In this document: positions 1 through 12,278 of the stretch, piece by piece
Layout of the letters: each line of letters opens with the position of its first letter
Numbering within the stretch: position 1 is the stretch's first letter
NCBI GenBank assembly: GCA_013433145.1
Contig: CM024185.1
Coordinates: 434,001-498,000, forward strand
Origin: Ascaris suum
Taxonomy: Eukaryota; Nematoda; Chromadorea; Rhabditida; Ascarididae
Length of the DNA stretch: 64,000 nt
Direction of reading: 5' to 3'
Notes under the pieces: model-generated
What the model saw: the letters and a program-made list of their open reading frames with translations, nothing else
Database searches by the model: none
What the model was told of the DNA's origin: nothing
Translations under genes and position numbers: made by a program

Positions 1-2123
1 ATAGTTATATAAAGTAATGTTTAGTATAAATGATAATAGTAATACTATTGTAAAGAACTTTATACAGTAAAGATAGTGTACATGATAGTAAGCTGTGGAG
101 AATTTCTGGTTGATATAGGTCGTCGAAGACTATGAAGAGCACAGATCATCGCAAGTAGAAATACGATAAGAAATGTTTTTTAAAAAATCGAAACTGCATT
201 CCTTGCTAGAGGAACCTCTTCATTTCCTCTTTTCAAATGCAACTTGACGTCGCGACAGTTATAATTTAAGTGTGCCTTCAATCGTCGAAGGGTTAAGCTT
301 CACCTCTAGTAATACCGTTTTTTCCCTTCTCTTAAAACACCTCATCTATAATTCTTTTCTAGTGGAAAAATATCGCATGTTGTCTAAAACCCTTTTACTT
401 CCGTCGATTCCCATCGTCTCGAAAGGAGGGAAGCCAACCTCGCTAAATACAATGATGCAATTACTTCTCCTCGTCACATGATCAATCGCACGAATTAAAA
501 GAAATAGCCAACGGGAAACGAAATCAATCTGTTCTTGTTTATTTTTCACACAGTGATGTGGTCACGATTGAAGGGGTGACCGCGATGTCCACGAGTGAGC
601 TAACACGAGGGGCGAGAGGGGGAGGGATGTATACATTGAAGCTTTATCGTTGAGGCATGTCCTTCACATACATCATGCATTTCCTCCCTCATCACAACAA
701 CACGATTTGCTAGGATTTACTCTATTTTAACGCTAGGAAACCAGCAATCGCTATTCTTCACTTGAGAATCTCACCATTGGTGTTCATATTTTTGGTGCGC
801 TCTTGTACCTTTGAAGTCAAAATTAAATAATGAACTCGGACAGGTGAATGCCATAACTCAATTGTACCCATCTATTTCGAGGGGAGAAAGCCATCAGATG
901 CGTTCCCACATTTGTGCGCATTCAGTTATGAGAATCGTTTAAAGGCTCTTTCAATAAACCTGTTCTTCAGCCAATTAAACGCAAACGCTGCCTTATTTTT
1001 CCAGTGTGGTCTAATATTTTGGTTTCATAATGAGTTTAAAATATTCCTCATCCTCCCGTTAGGTCGTCTAAAATTAATAGCCGCTGACTCTAGGCGTGCC
1101 TCTAATAACCCTTTTCTCCCTCCCCCTCTGTCAACAATGGAGAATAATTTAAATTTCACCAGTAACATCATTAGTAATTGGCACAACATCTGAGCCACAA
1201 TTATAGCTTCAAATTTTGCAAAACGTGGAATGATTTTACATGGAGTTGCCCGAGAATCTACAAAGCTAGCTTATCATATGCCCATTGGAATCGTTAAGGC
1301 ATTCAGCTAGTACAGTTTGGTTGACGACCTCAGGTCACTCCATTAGATTTTTCCTTTTTAAGGCTGAAAGAAGCATTACTTCTTTCGTATTAGTATAAAA
1401 AACATAATAGCGCACAAAATTTATCAAAGCATAAGGATATGATTTAAGTAATTCAAATGAGCTCTTTTTTAGACCTATGAACTAGAACATTTTAGACCTA
1501 ACATTTAAATACAGGATGTGCGTAAAACAAAAATATTGTCTCCATCGCATCAAATTTTTTAAATCCATGAAAATGAAAGGCATCAAAACATTTCGTAAAT
1601 AAAAATTCATCAATTTTAGATTCTTGCAAATTTTCTATCAAAAAACTCGATTCAGACCGTCAAAATTTGTGACTGGATATTGTTACGCACAATCGGTGAG
1701 ATTTTGGGATTCATAGGCGCGTTTTGAATTTCTCTCAATGAAGGCGTCTCAAAATTTTCTGCGAGAAATTCCCACTTTAGAGATTCAAAACTGAGAAATT
1801 CTAAACAAAAGAGTAACGAAAATTCAAAAATGTTATAATGCCGAAGGCGATCACAAAACGCTCATTGCTAAATTCGTAATTCTTTCAACACTGTTCTCAT
1901 TCTTTCCTGCTCAAAGCATCATCCATTCTCCTGTTGTATGCATCAACGCGTTACTTCATTATGGATGGAAAAAGAGCTCACAGAAAAGGAAGAAAAACTC
2001 AATTGCATAAACTCGACTATCCATCAATTTCCATCAAATAAATTAGAGATTCGTGTACCATTTTGATTCTTTAGCAATTTTTCTCCAATAGTCTTCAGCA
2101 TTACTTTCAGTAAAACGTTTCAG
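1..2123. other. Left flank, no supported gene
   Basis: No exon with convincing frame, splice sites and composition was seen. The earlier exons of the collagen that ends at 4496 should lie in or beyond this stretch, but no further Gly-X-Y block or membrane-segment exon was found, so they are probably left of the window. Short open frames here (for example around 912-1193) are within chance expectation for AT-rich DNA. Confidence 0.5.
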
Positions 2124-4496
2124 GTGCAAATGGTGAAGATGGTTATACGGGACCACCGGGTGAAAAGGGTTGGCCAGGACCACCAGGACCACCAGGTGCA
2201 ATCGGATTTCCAGGTGCTGTAGGACCAAAAGGAGAAGCAGGACCAACAGGTGATTTCCTTTGTTACTGTTGTGATATCCCGAACGCAACAATTAGCGGCT
2301 ACTTCCTCTAATGTATGAGCCAGTTTGAAAGTCTCATTGGTTTCAGATCGTACAGCCCCTCTTAGCGAACTTCAATTTCAAACATCTTTACAGTCTCCTT
2401 AGTTGAAGCACGAAGATAGTTCGACGCAGCAAAGATACACGTTTGTTTTTTGGCGCCTCTAACAATTTCTGTTATGGTCAGTCTCAGGTATGCCTTATTT
2501 CTCTCGTCTCAGAAACAATCTTCGACTATACTGCATTCAGAACGTTTATTCGTTTTACTGGACACATTCAACACAATTCGCTACTAATGCTTCCATACAT
2601 CAATGTGTTTATGCCACACCATCTCCTTCCCCCAACTCATCTCTTTCTTTCCCCTCGCGCTCCCCACATTAAATGAAATAAAAGTTTTATTTTTGTTATA
2701 CCTGAGAGTTTATGGACCACTTATTGAAGGATGAAATGTTGAGCATTTAGTCTGCATTTAAAGTTTTTTTTTTGATACTATTATCTTGGGGGAATTCAAA
2801 GAGTACATCTAGATTGCACGAGACTTTATGAGAGTTCAAAGAAAAGAGTAAAAAAATTTCAGTATAGATCTGATCTTACGTTGTTTCGGAAGCCTTCGAG
2901 CTCGTGGTTTCTGAGTTCGAACGATCGCTCCCTCTGCTTCGGGGGTCTTTCGACGTTAGGTGCCTCAAAAAGTATAATAATCTGATACTCCTTCACCGAT
3001 CCCACTCTTGTGCTGACTTCTGAAATTGACAGAAAATTTGGAATTTTCGCGCATTCCTTTATGATTTGCTGCAATGTTGTGGAAAGAACGGTGTCAGGTA
3101 ATGAGACTTAACAAAGCAGATGAAGAGGTTTCGTTTATGGAAGTGTTATATCATTACACATCTTTTTAAAGATATAAATTAATCAGGACAAGGTGAGTTT
3201 ATTTGAGTGCTTGATGTTGATTTGGATTAGACAGCTATTTTTCGGGACTAGTCCTATGCTTTCTCGTTGGTTAAACTTTTATTGTTCATTTTTCTTTTTT
3301 TCTTCTACCATCTTGAATATTTTTCATTGACTTTTAAGACTATTATTCATTTCCGTTATTCAAGAATTCTATAAGCTTTCCTTAAACTATGAGATTAATA
3401 TAAAAATGAACTTTTTGATGCTATTTTTAAGCGCTTTTTTTTCATGTATTTTAGACGCACTGCAGATTTATACGATTAGACATGCATTGAAGACTTCAAA
3501 AGTTTTTAATGTCTTGTTTCTAAATAACATTCATGAGATAAGTCCTTTTTGAAAAAAAAAGTGATATATCGCTTGTCGAACTAGAAGTCTTTGCACATGC
3601 ACTTAGTGCTTTTCTTGAGATCTTCATCACTTACAACCGATAATTTATGATGTTTTCTGAATTATGTTATTACTACCATTTTATAACAGCATATACTTTT
3701 ATGTCACGAATAGCACAACTTATTATTACTATTATCGCTATTCACTCATTGGTGTTGTTCGAATATCACCTACTATTTCATTTGCATTGATTAAGTACTT
3801 CTAATCTTCTAATTATTAAAGCAACAGCTGCTACTACTAGCGTTGCGTACTTCCAATGATGAGTAGGAATAGTGATAATGTGATCATGAACTAGGAAGCA
3901 CCAAATTCATACATTCACCTCCACTGCCTCAAGTACCGTCCAGATTTTGGGTCCTTTAAGATCGAACGACTTCGTCCATCAGCGCAAGGAGCATTGAAAT
4001 CTCAAGGTCTCCGAACATATGCGGGCTCACCTTGGTTCTCCGCGATTGAGCGCTACTCGTTTCTCAATCCGCTCTCCCCTCTCCCCCGCATAGCCTGTTT
4101 TGATCGCACATCAAGCTGATAGTAATGCTTATATTCTGCAAAATACAGTTTCTTAAGCCTTTAGTTTGCAAGGCCATTTTCATGATTTATTCTTGCGGCC
4201 AAGTTCGCCAAATCGGACGGATGCTCGCATTTACTAGTTTACTAGCAAGTCGTAGATGTAATTCGAAAAGGCATTTCACGTAATCATACCTGTTCTTTTC
4301 AGGATCGCCTGGTACATGTGTCTGTCAGGACACGGAAGTGGTGATCGCGGATACGGAAGGACAGATTCCAGCTCCTAGGCTAGAGCAAACAGAAGTTTTA
4401 TCAGCTGAAAAAATGTCCGAGGAAGCAGTTTACGATGGCAACGCTATCGGCACTTCCACAGGCTACAAAAAGTTTGGCAGTAAGCATAAGCATTAA
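2124..4496 (+). CDS. Cuticle collagen, 3' end (two exons)
   Basis: Two exons, 2124-2249 and 4303-4496, encode the end of a nematode cuticle collagen, an extracellular structural protein of the exoskeleton. The first exon is an uninterrupted run of about 14 Gly-X-Y triplets containing [13 protein letters not shown]. It starts after TTTCAG and both its ends fall inside Gly codons (1 base before the intron, 2 after). The second exon opens with [17 protein letters not shown], so the helix is closed by a Cys-X-Cys pair. A charged, non-collagenous tail of about 55 residues follows, ending KKFGSKHKH and TAA. The earlier exons (membrane segment, N-terminal Cys knot, other Gly-X-Y blocks) were not found and are presumably outside the window. 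A possible AATAAA signal lies at 4715. A GTAAGC donor-like site occurs just before the stop, so a further exon cannot be excluded. The same exon phases and CVC tail occur in the collagen at 25565-30513. The collagen family is certain; the exact orthologue is not. Confidence 0.85.
2880..3068 (-). CDS. Candidate exon on the opposite strand, inside the collagen intron
   Basis: Read on the minus strand, 63 codons are open from a TTGCAG acceptor to a strong GTAAGA donor. Both ends are in phase 0, so the exon is symmetric. The peptide begins [12 protein letters not shown], contains [16 protein letters not shown] and ends ELEGFRNN. It is mixed hydrophobic and charged, as expected for a folded soluble protein. 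No family was recognised. It lies wholly within the intron between the two plus-strand collagen exons, so if real it belongs to a nested or overlapping gene. No partner exon could be placed with confidence; a GC-richer patch at 3895-4119 has a minus-strand donor of the form CCAAG/GTGAGC that could belong to the same gene. Confidence 0.4.
3895..4119 (+). other. GC-richer patch with a 74-codon open frame lacking ATG
   Basis: After an in-frame TAG that could also serve as an acceptor, a plus-strand frame stays open for 74 codons to TGA. It has no ATG and contains segments such as [13 protein letters not shown] and [17 protein letters not shown]. The base composition is clearly richer in G+C than its surroundings. 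The minus strand of the same patch has an open stretch ending in a good GTGAGC donor, so the coding strand is not settled. It could be an exon of a nested gene, an old mobile-element remnant, or chance. Confidence 0.2.
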
Positions 4497-7400
4497 GTAC
4501 ATGCCCCGCATGGAATTGAGATAAACAAGTATATCCGGCATTTCATCAATCACTATACGCTGCAAGAAGCAATAACTGCTTTCAGAAAAAAATCTTTATT
4601 GAATGTTGCAAGATAAAATCTGCTTATTCGATTCAAATATCTCCTTAACAAGGAATTTTTGAACGGAAAATCTCAACTTTCTCGGTTGAAAAATTTTACT
4701 CGTCATTAGAAAGCAATAAATTTGATGTGTTGTTTTCAATTCCCTAGCCATTGAAATGCTCTTCTGCCATTGTTTTTAGTGAATTTAATAAATTATATGC
4801 ATTTCTTTCAATGCATTCTGTTTTTGTTTAGTGCCCTTAGCTTAGATAGCGGAAATTATTTAATGCAAGTAAAATATGGCTGAATTCATTTTCTCAGCAG
4901 AACGAAAGCGACATTTTTCGTTCACTGCTAACTGAATAATATAAATATTATCCGTCAGGAAATAATAAAAAAAAGAAATAATTTAATTTTAGATATGCAC
5001 CAAGAAATATTACGTAGTAACCCTATCTAGGAGACCATGATTGGCATTTATTTTTAAAATGTATCAAAAAGCTAATAAAATTGTATATGTTAGCTTGCTC
5101 ATTCATAATTGATGACTATTTGTCATATATACAGTGTATGTTGTTCTCGATTTATACGTATATATTCACTAATTGTAGAACACTTTACTGCTGACATTAA
5201 ATTTTGATCGATATATGTTAGTTATCGTTTTTATACTGATAAAATTTTCATTGAAGGTGTAATAAAATTTTTTTTTTGCTAATCGTTGGTTTACTCGTAA
5301 CATATTCTCGACCACCCAAATCCTCCTCCTTCCCTTTTCTCACTTTGTTTTATTGAAAGGAATAATACTGACATTTATATGAAGTCTCCTGATATTGAGA
5401 AAATGCTGAATACTTGCTTGGAATGGAAGGATCGTTCAGCTGCTCACTATGTGGGAGGTGTTTGTGCAGAAAAATGTGGAGTATTTATTAGTAACAGCTA
5501 ATAATAGTGATAACATTGAGTGATTAAGTAAGCGTGATTTCTTGGATTCGCTGATATACAATGACATTTGAATGATAATACAAACAAGATTAAGGTAAAG
5601 AAGTGATATAAGCTCAAAACAATCCAGTCGCAATTTCCTACGAGGCATCATTTTATACAATTTTCCATCAACTCAAATTCCAGCCTTTATAACGATACTA
5701 TGTTTTGTTGCCCTACGTCTTATTGAAGAACGTCTTACTTCCCTTAAACATGTAGAGGAATGCGTTCTAAACATATACAGAAATAACATTAGGCGAGCTC
5801 ACTGTGACTTCTCACAATTTACTCTACGATGATTTATGTGCAACCTACCTTTCATCTCTCTCTTGCTTAGAACCTGGAAAACACCAACATGATAGAAGCA
5901 TCCCAACAAAAAAAAGCATTGCCTACTTTGCCTTTACAAAGACAACTATTCACTTTCCACGATTGTTGATCATTTATCGATTTATCACTGCTAGTTGGTT
6001 ATAACTCATTCAAGTTGCGTTAATCCATAGTAGACCTATACAATCTTATTTCCTCTTCTTACATTACGTCCACTTATCACAAATAAGCATCGTATCGGCG
6101 TTTAATACTGTCGAAGTCTTGGAGTAAACACATTCCTTAGTTGTATTTTCACTATTATCCTTCAAATAACGAATGAAGCTGATTATATAGAAATTATATC
6201 ATACAATTTCTCGATATTCAACTTCAACTGATTATTTTAAGGTTTGTATAATGTCATGATGGGGTTTAAAATGTGGAAACAACGTTGTCCATCAACGATG
6301 GCATTCAAACTGAGGTTTTTCTCAGGTTTTTTGTCCATTCGTTTCGGCAGATTCGTTTTCTTCAAAGATTCTTGATGTTTGTAGGTGCTGCTAATAGAAG
6401 ATTGAAACGATCAGCGGTTAATTGAAATGGTTTTTTTTTGCCGAAGAATCCTCGCATGATGGTTTATGCTGCTTGACTCCTCCAAGAGAACACGATAAGC
6501 ACTGTCGTATACAAATCTGTATTCAACACTATTTATTGTATAACTTGCTTTTTTATAGCAAACAGACTTGTAATAATAATAAACGTCTCTATTTATACAA
6601 TAAAGAAAGCATAGAATCATGCATCCAACAGAGTGAACATACAAGGATGCAATAAAGCATATGCTGTATATACATTGTACATAACTATAGTTTAAAAACC
6701 AAAAAAGCGATTAACGAAAGCAAAGGCCAAGGATCATAAGAAATAGAGGAGGCACGTAGGAATGCAAAAATGAATACTTCAACTTATTTTTGTGAAAATC
6801 CACGTTTTTCGGGTTTGCCATGGTTAAATTTTTCTCACACGGTTGTTTAGATTAAGATTTGATTGACGTCTCAGAAACCAAATTTATATCTGCCTTAGTT
6901 CAACGACATATGAAACAGGTAGCAAAACTGCCAATGAGCTTAATTGCATCGCATTGGAAATACCGGATTGACACTTTAAAAGCACCTCTCCCCCTCCCTT
7001 CCTCCCCCCCCCTCCCTTCCATTTCAGTTTGAAGAATTTTGTGCAATGGAGCGAGCTGATTTATGGTAGTTAACAGGATATAACCCTAAAGTATTTATCA
7101 TATGGTTTATGACACCGCAGGTCACCGCTCATAAATAGTATGAGCTGTGACTTGAGGTATTGTTTATGAATACGTTTGACAAAATACATACTTACTATGC
7201 AACCATCAACTAGAAGAATATATTCCATATTCTCATATTTCGTTGTTTCTTCATCTGCAATGAGAACGTAATTTAGGTGATTTACATTTATTGCATTATC
7301 GCTTTTTAAAGAAGGAATTAACGAATTGATAATTTCATCTTTCTCCTCGAATTTCTCATTAAATGGAAAAATTTCTCGTTGAATTTCTCATTTATTTGCA

Positions 7401-7836
7401 TAATCGAACTATCAAAATTATTATTGTTAAATATGGATGTGAGTCAATTTTTTTAAATGAAATGACAGTGAAACATCGTTAACTTTTTTTTTGCTATCTT
7501 ATTACCTCTATCGTACCGGTAACTTCGAGAAAATTTCTCCTTAAACATATTTTCGTTAATATTTTGAAATCCATTATTATTGATCTTCGATTTTTAAATC
7601 AATTATTGATCTAAATCCATTAAATCCATTATTGATCGATTTAAATCCATTAAATCCTTTGATTTTTAAATCCATTATTATTGATCTTAAACATATCTCT
7701 TTTATTGATCTTCACAACGCTACAATCGAGAATTTAAATTTTAAAAAATACTACCTGAAAAAAAGAGGTTTATAACGACACACTTGATGATGTTGATGAA
7801 AATGGCTTTCTTTATCTTTCAAGATATATTTTCAGC
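4497..7836. other. Non-coding stretch downstream of the first collagen
   Basis: AT-rich sequence with no supported exon. It holds a possible collagen poly(A) signal (AATAAA at 4715), a pyrimidine tract at 6985-7020, and at about 7560-7690 several degenerate copies of a short unit built around TTTAAATCCATTA and TTATTGATC. Minus-strand frames such as 5436-5660 are hydrophobic but have no splice or homology support. Confidence 0.5.
6985..7020. repeat. Pyrimidine-only tract (C/T)
   Basis: An uninterrupted run of C and T including a stretch of nine or ten C. It ends just before ATTTCAG and so resembles an exaggerated polypyrimidine tract, but no open exon was supported after it. Similar tracts recur across the window. 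Confidence 0.7.
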
Positions 7837-7895
7837 GTAATATGCAAATTTGGCCGCTCTATTTTAATGTAATATGCAAATTTGGCTGCTCTATT
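7837..7895 (+). repeat. Two-copy tandem repeat, 32-bp period, each copy with an ATGCAAAT octamer
   Basis: A 27-base segment starting GTAATATGCAAATTTGG at 7837 recurs at 7869 with a single C/T difference. Each copy contains ATGCAAAT, the classical POU-domain octamer. The 32-bp spacing is about three helical turns, which would place both sites on one face of the DNA. Whether it is regulatory is inference. Confidence 0.6.
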
Positions 7896-7971
7896 CTTTT
7901 CGACAATATTATTTAGGGGCGCTCTATAGGTTGCCATCTAACGTTATTATACGATAGATGAAAACTCCTAG

Positions 7972-8163
7972 TCTAATGCTCGGTGGTATACCTACCCTGT
8001 GGTTATGGTTATGACGCTGTGCTATCTGAATCAGTGCGAATGCTGCGGCAATTTTGCCTCTCATCACGCATTGCACTTTCCAACCGTCGAATCTTATGCT
8101 GACCTACCAAATATTTTGCATAAATCATCTCGTCTTAAGATTTTGATTTGCTCCAACCTTTGA
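7972..8163 (+). other. Open frame in a GC-richer island, possible exon
   Basis: From an AG at 7970-7971 a plus-strand frame runs 63 codons to TGA, with Cys-rich text CYLNQCECCGNF in the middle. The minus strand of the same patch also reads as a short hydrophilic peptide (starting MIYAKYLVGQHK), so strand and coding status are unresolved. The patch is visibly richer in G+C than its flanks. No family recognised. Confidence 0.2.
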
Positions 8164-9751
8164 TAATTTGTAATTGCATCCCACTCCTTGTTAAAGGTCA
8201 GAGATATCACCGGATGTAATCGAAAATTTTCTTACATCGTATAGTCGATGCAATATTATCCATAAGATTAGAATGAGTACTTTCTGCGGCTATGATCCAA
8301 TTCGAAGTGTAACATGAGAATGAATGCGACAACAAGGTCGTAGAGAAGCGATAAAATCTGCCTATGAGTTCATCAGAGGTGCGGATCTATCTTTGCCGCT
8401 TTTAGTGCATTAGATGACATGCCGTCGTATCACTTCATCTAGCCTTCTTCCATCATTTTCCTCTTCAGCAATCTTTTAGTGCTCTCACATTCAATTTATT
8501 CTCATGTAGAGATTTTTTTTTCCTCATTAATCTACCGACGTATTTTAATCCATCTATATCGTCTATTCTTATTTTCCTCTGTCTTTGCTTTCCTTTCACC
8601 CTTCCTTTCGCATCTTTATCACTTTTCATTCTTGTTGAATAAGCAAATGCGAGCTTTCTTCTATATCAGTGGAGCATTTCCTCGTCATATCTTACTAAAG
8701 AAGTACCACAGTGTTTGCACTGAGGAGACTTGAGCATCTGAAGCTTTCTACAGCTCATACCAGTAATGCTTGAGCTGAAGCTCTACAGCGGCTCATTCGT
8801 TTCTCAATTGCAGCAATGAGAAGTTTGAAAGAATTCAATTTATCCAAAGCAATGCCGTAATGATTTGAAGCTTCAAAATTGGATGAAATGCGCTTCCAAG
8901 AATCAGCATTCGCCACTTACCGAACATCAGAAGCAGTCAATTCTCTCATTTCAATTTTCGCTAACTAGGAAAGTAATCGGAGTTGAAGAAACTCAATTAT
9001 AATAGTGAAATAATTCTAACCTCATATATTTCAATATCTGAATTAAATCAATTGGAACTTAAGTTTTGCTTTCATTTCCAGTTTTTTTTTTGTCTTATAT
9101 GTATAGGTGTGCATTTTTATGCTCTTATTTCTAATCGCATTGGCGTTACCAGATATTTTTCTATTTATCAATGCTTATATCGGATATATGATAGTTCTTG
9201 TTTGATAATGGACTAAAATTGCGAGCATTTTTGAATTCAGGGGAGCACTTGTTGTATCCAGGTATTCCATTTGATCATAACATCTACCAGACGAGGTGCC
9301 TGGGAAATGAGATTCTTGGGGGACTTGCACTAAATTTTTACTTCGCTTCGGATAAAAAAAGCTTCGGGGGTATCCAAAATTGCACTGCTCTATTTTGTTG
9401 GGGATATCCATTATTAAAACGAGCAGAAAAATATAGGATGGAAATTAGCAACATATGTGCTTTTGCAACTACGCTTATCGCAAGAACCACTATCGAACCC
9501 TACCAATAGATGATAAAACATCTACAGTGTAGCACTTATTTTAACCGAGCCAACCACTCAAACCGGTCCAAACCAATATTCGACGTTTAGGCGGTCCGAT
9601 CCGATCAGCCCCAAAATATAGGCGACTTCAGGAAAATTTCTATGCCTACAACTTCTGTGAAAGCTGTCTTCTCGTCTTCTCATCTGTAAGCGTACTACGG
9701 TTTAGGCTATACCCTTTAAATCTTCTGACCTTAGCTCAAATAGAAAAATCC
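8164..9751. other. Non-coding stretch
   Basis: No supported gene or RNA. It has ordinary AT-rich sequence with many short direct and inverted words (for example repeated AGCTTTCTACAGCTCA-like text near 8740-8800). The plus and minus frames near 9175-9509 overlap each other and lack splice context. Confidence 0.4.
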
Positions 9752-10001
9752 GCGTGCATATATGGGTGTATATTACACGCACACGTGCACACACGCAAAC
9801 ATACACACATACATCGTGTGTACACACATACGCAAAAGCACACGTCCGCGCAAGTACGCACTTCATACGCGCAGCCGTACACGCACGCCCACGCATACAC
9901 ATTCACATATACACTTATTCGCATTATGCGCACGCACTCGCGCATGGGCATGCACATACATGCGCGCAAGCACACACAGACGCAAACGCATACGTATATA
10001 T
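9752..10001. repeat. Alternating purine-pyrimidine tract (CA/CG/TA rich)
   Basis: About 250 bases dominated by degenerate CACACG, CATACA and GCGCAC words. Every frame on both strands stays open because the simple composition lacks stop codons, so the long overlapping open frames here are not genes. Alternating purine-pyrimidine DNA with embedded CpG and GCGC is a known Z-DNA-prone composition. Confidence 0.75.
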
Positions 10002-10637
10002 AGAACCCTAATGTAATGCGCTTGCAAGGTTTTAGAATGTTACAAAAATCATTTACATGCGATTTACCTAAATGGAGCCGAGACAGCAAGAATAAGGCCA
10101 ACAACACTATTAGAAACGCGGGTTATAGGGCGCTGGTAGTATAGTAGATCCTGATGAACGCAAATGAATTGTCCAAAGAAGGAGTTTAGTTCGATTGAAC
10201 ATGTACACCTGATACAAGTGAGTTTTTTTTTTACTTTACAAGGATCCCTATAGGTGATACAATGTACCCACGTGTCTATGTCCATGATCATTGTTTAGGT
10301 CAATCGGTTGTTGAGAAATCAGCGACGATCATTAGATGTCGTTGGCTGACCTCAAAACATTTTACCGTTATATATGGGAAATTCTCTTAAATGAGGTCAT
10401 TAAATCAACAAAATACGGTCAAATACACTATCATCAGTCGGCTAAACGAAACACTTTTTCGAGGTTACCTTGATGTGCTGAAAACATCAAAAATAACACC
10501 ACAAAGAATAGGTCAACATAAGCGTTGCGGCTTTTTTTTTTCGATAATGTTGACGCTCATATATTTGAAGAAATTAAAACGAGGGATTCAATTCGTCCGA
10601 AATTAGGATCATTGACGAGTTCAGGAATAAGATAAAG

Positions 10638-12278
<1,641 letters not shown>

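Noticed and set aside
9736..10107. Long open frames on both strands, Cys/Val- or His/Thr-rich
   Set aside because: Produced by the CA/CG-rich simple tract; composition is periodic and all frames are open.
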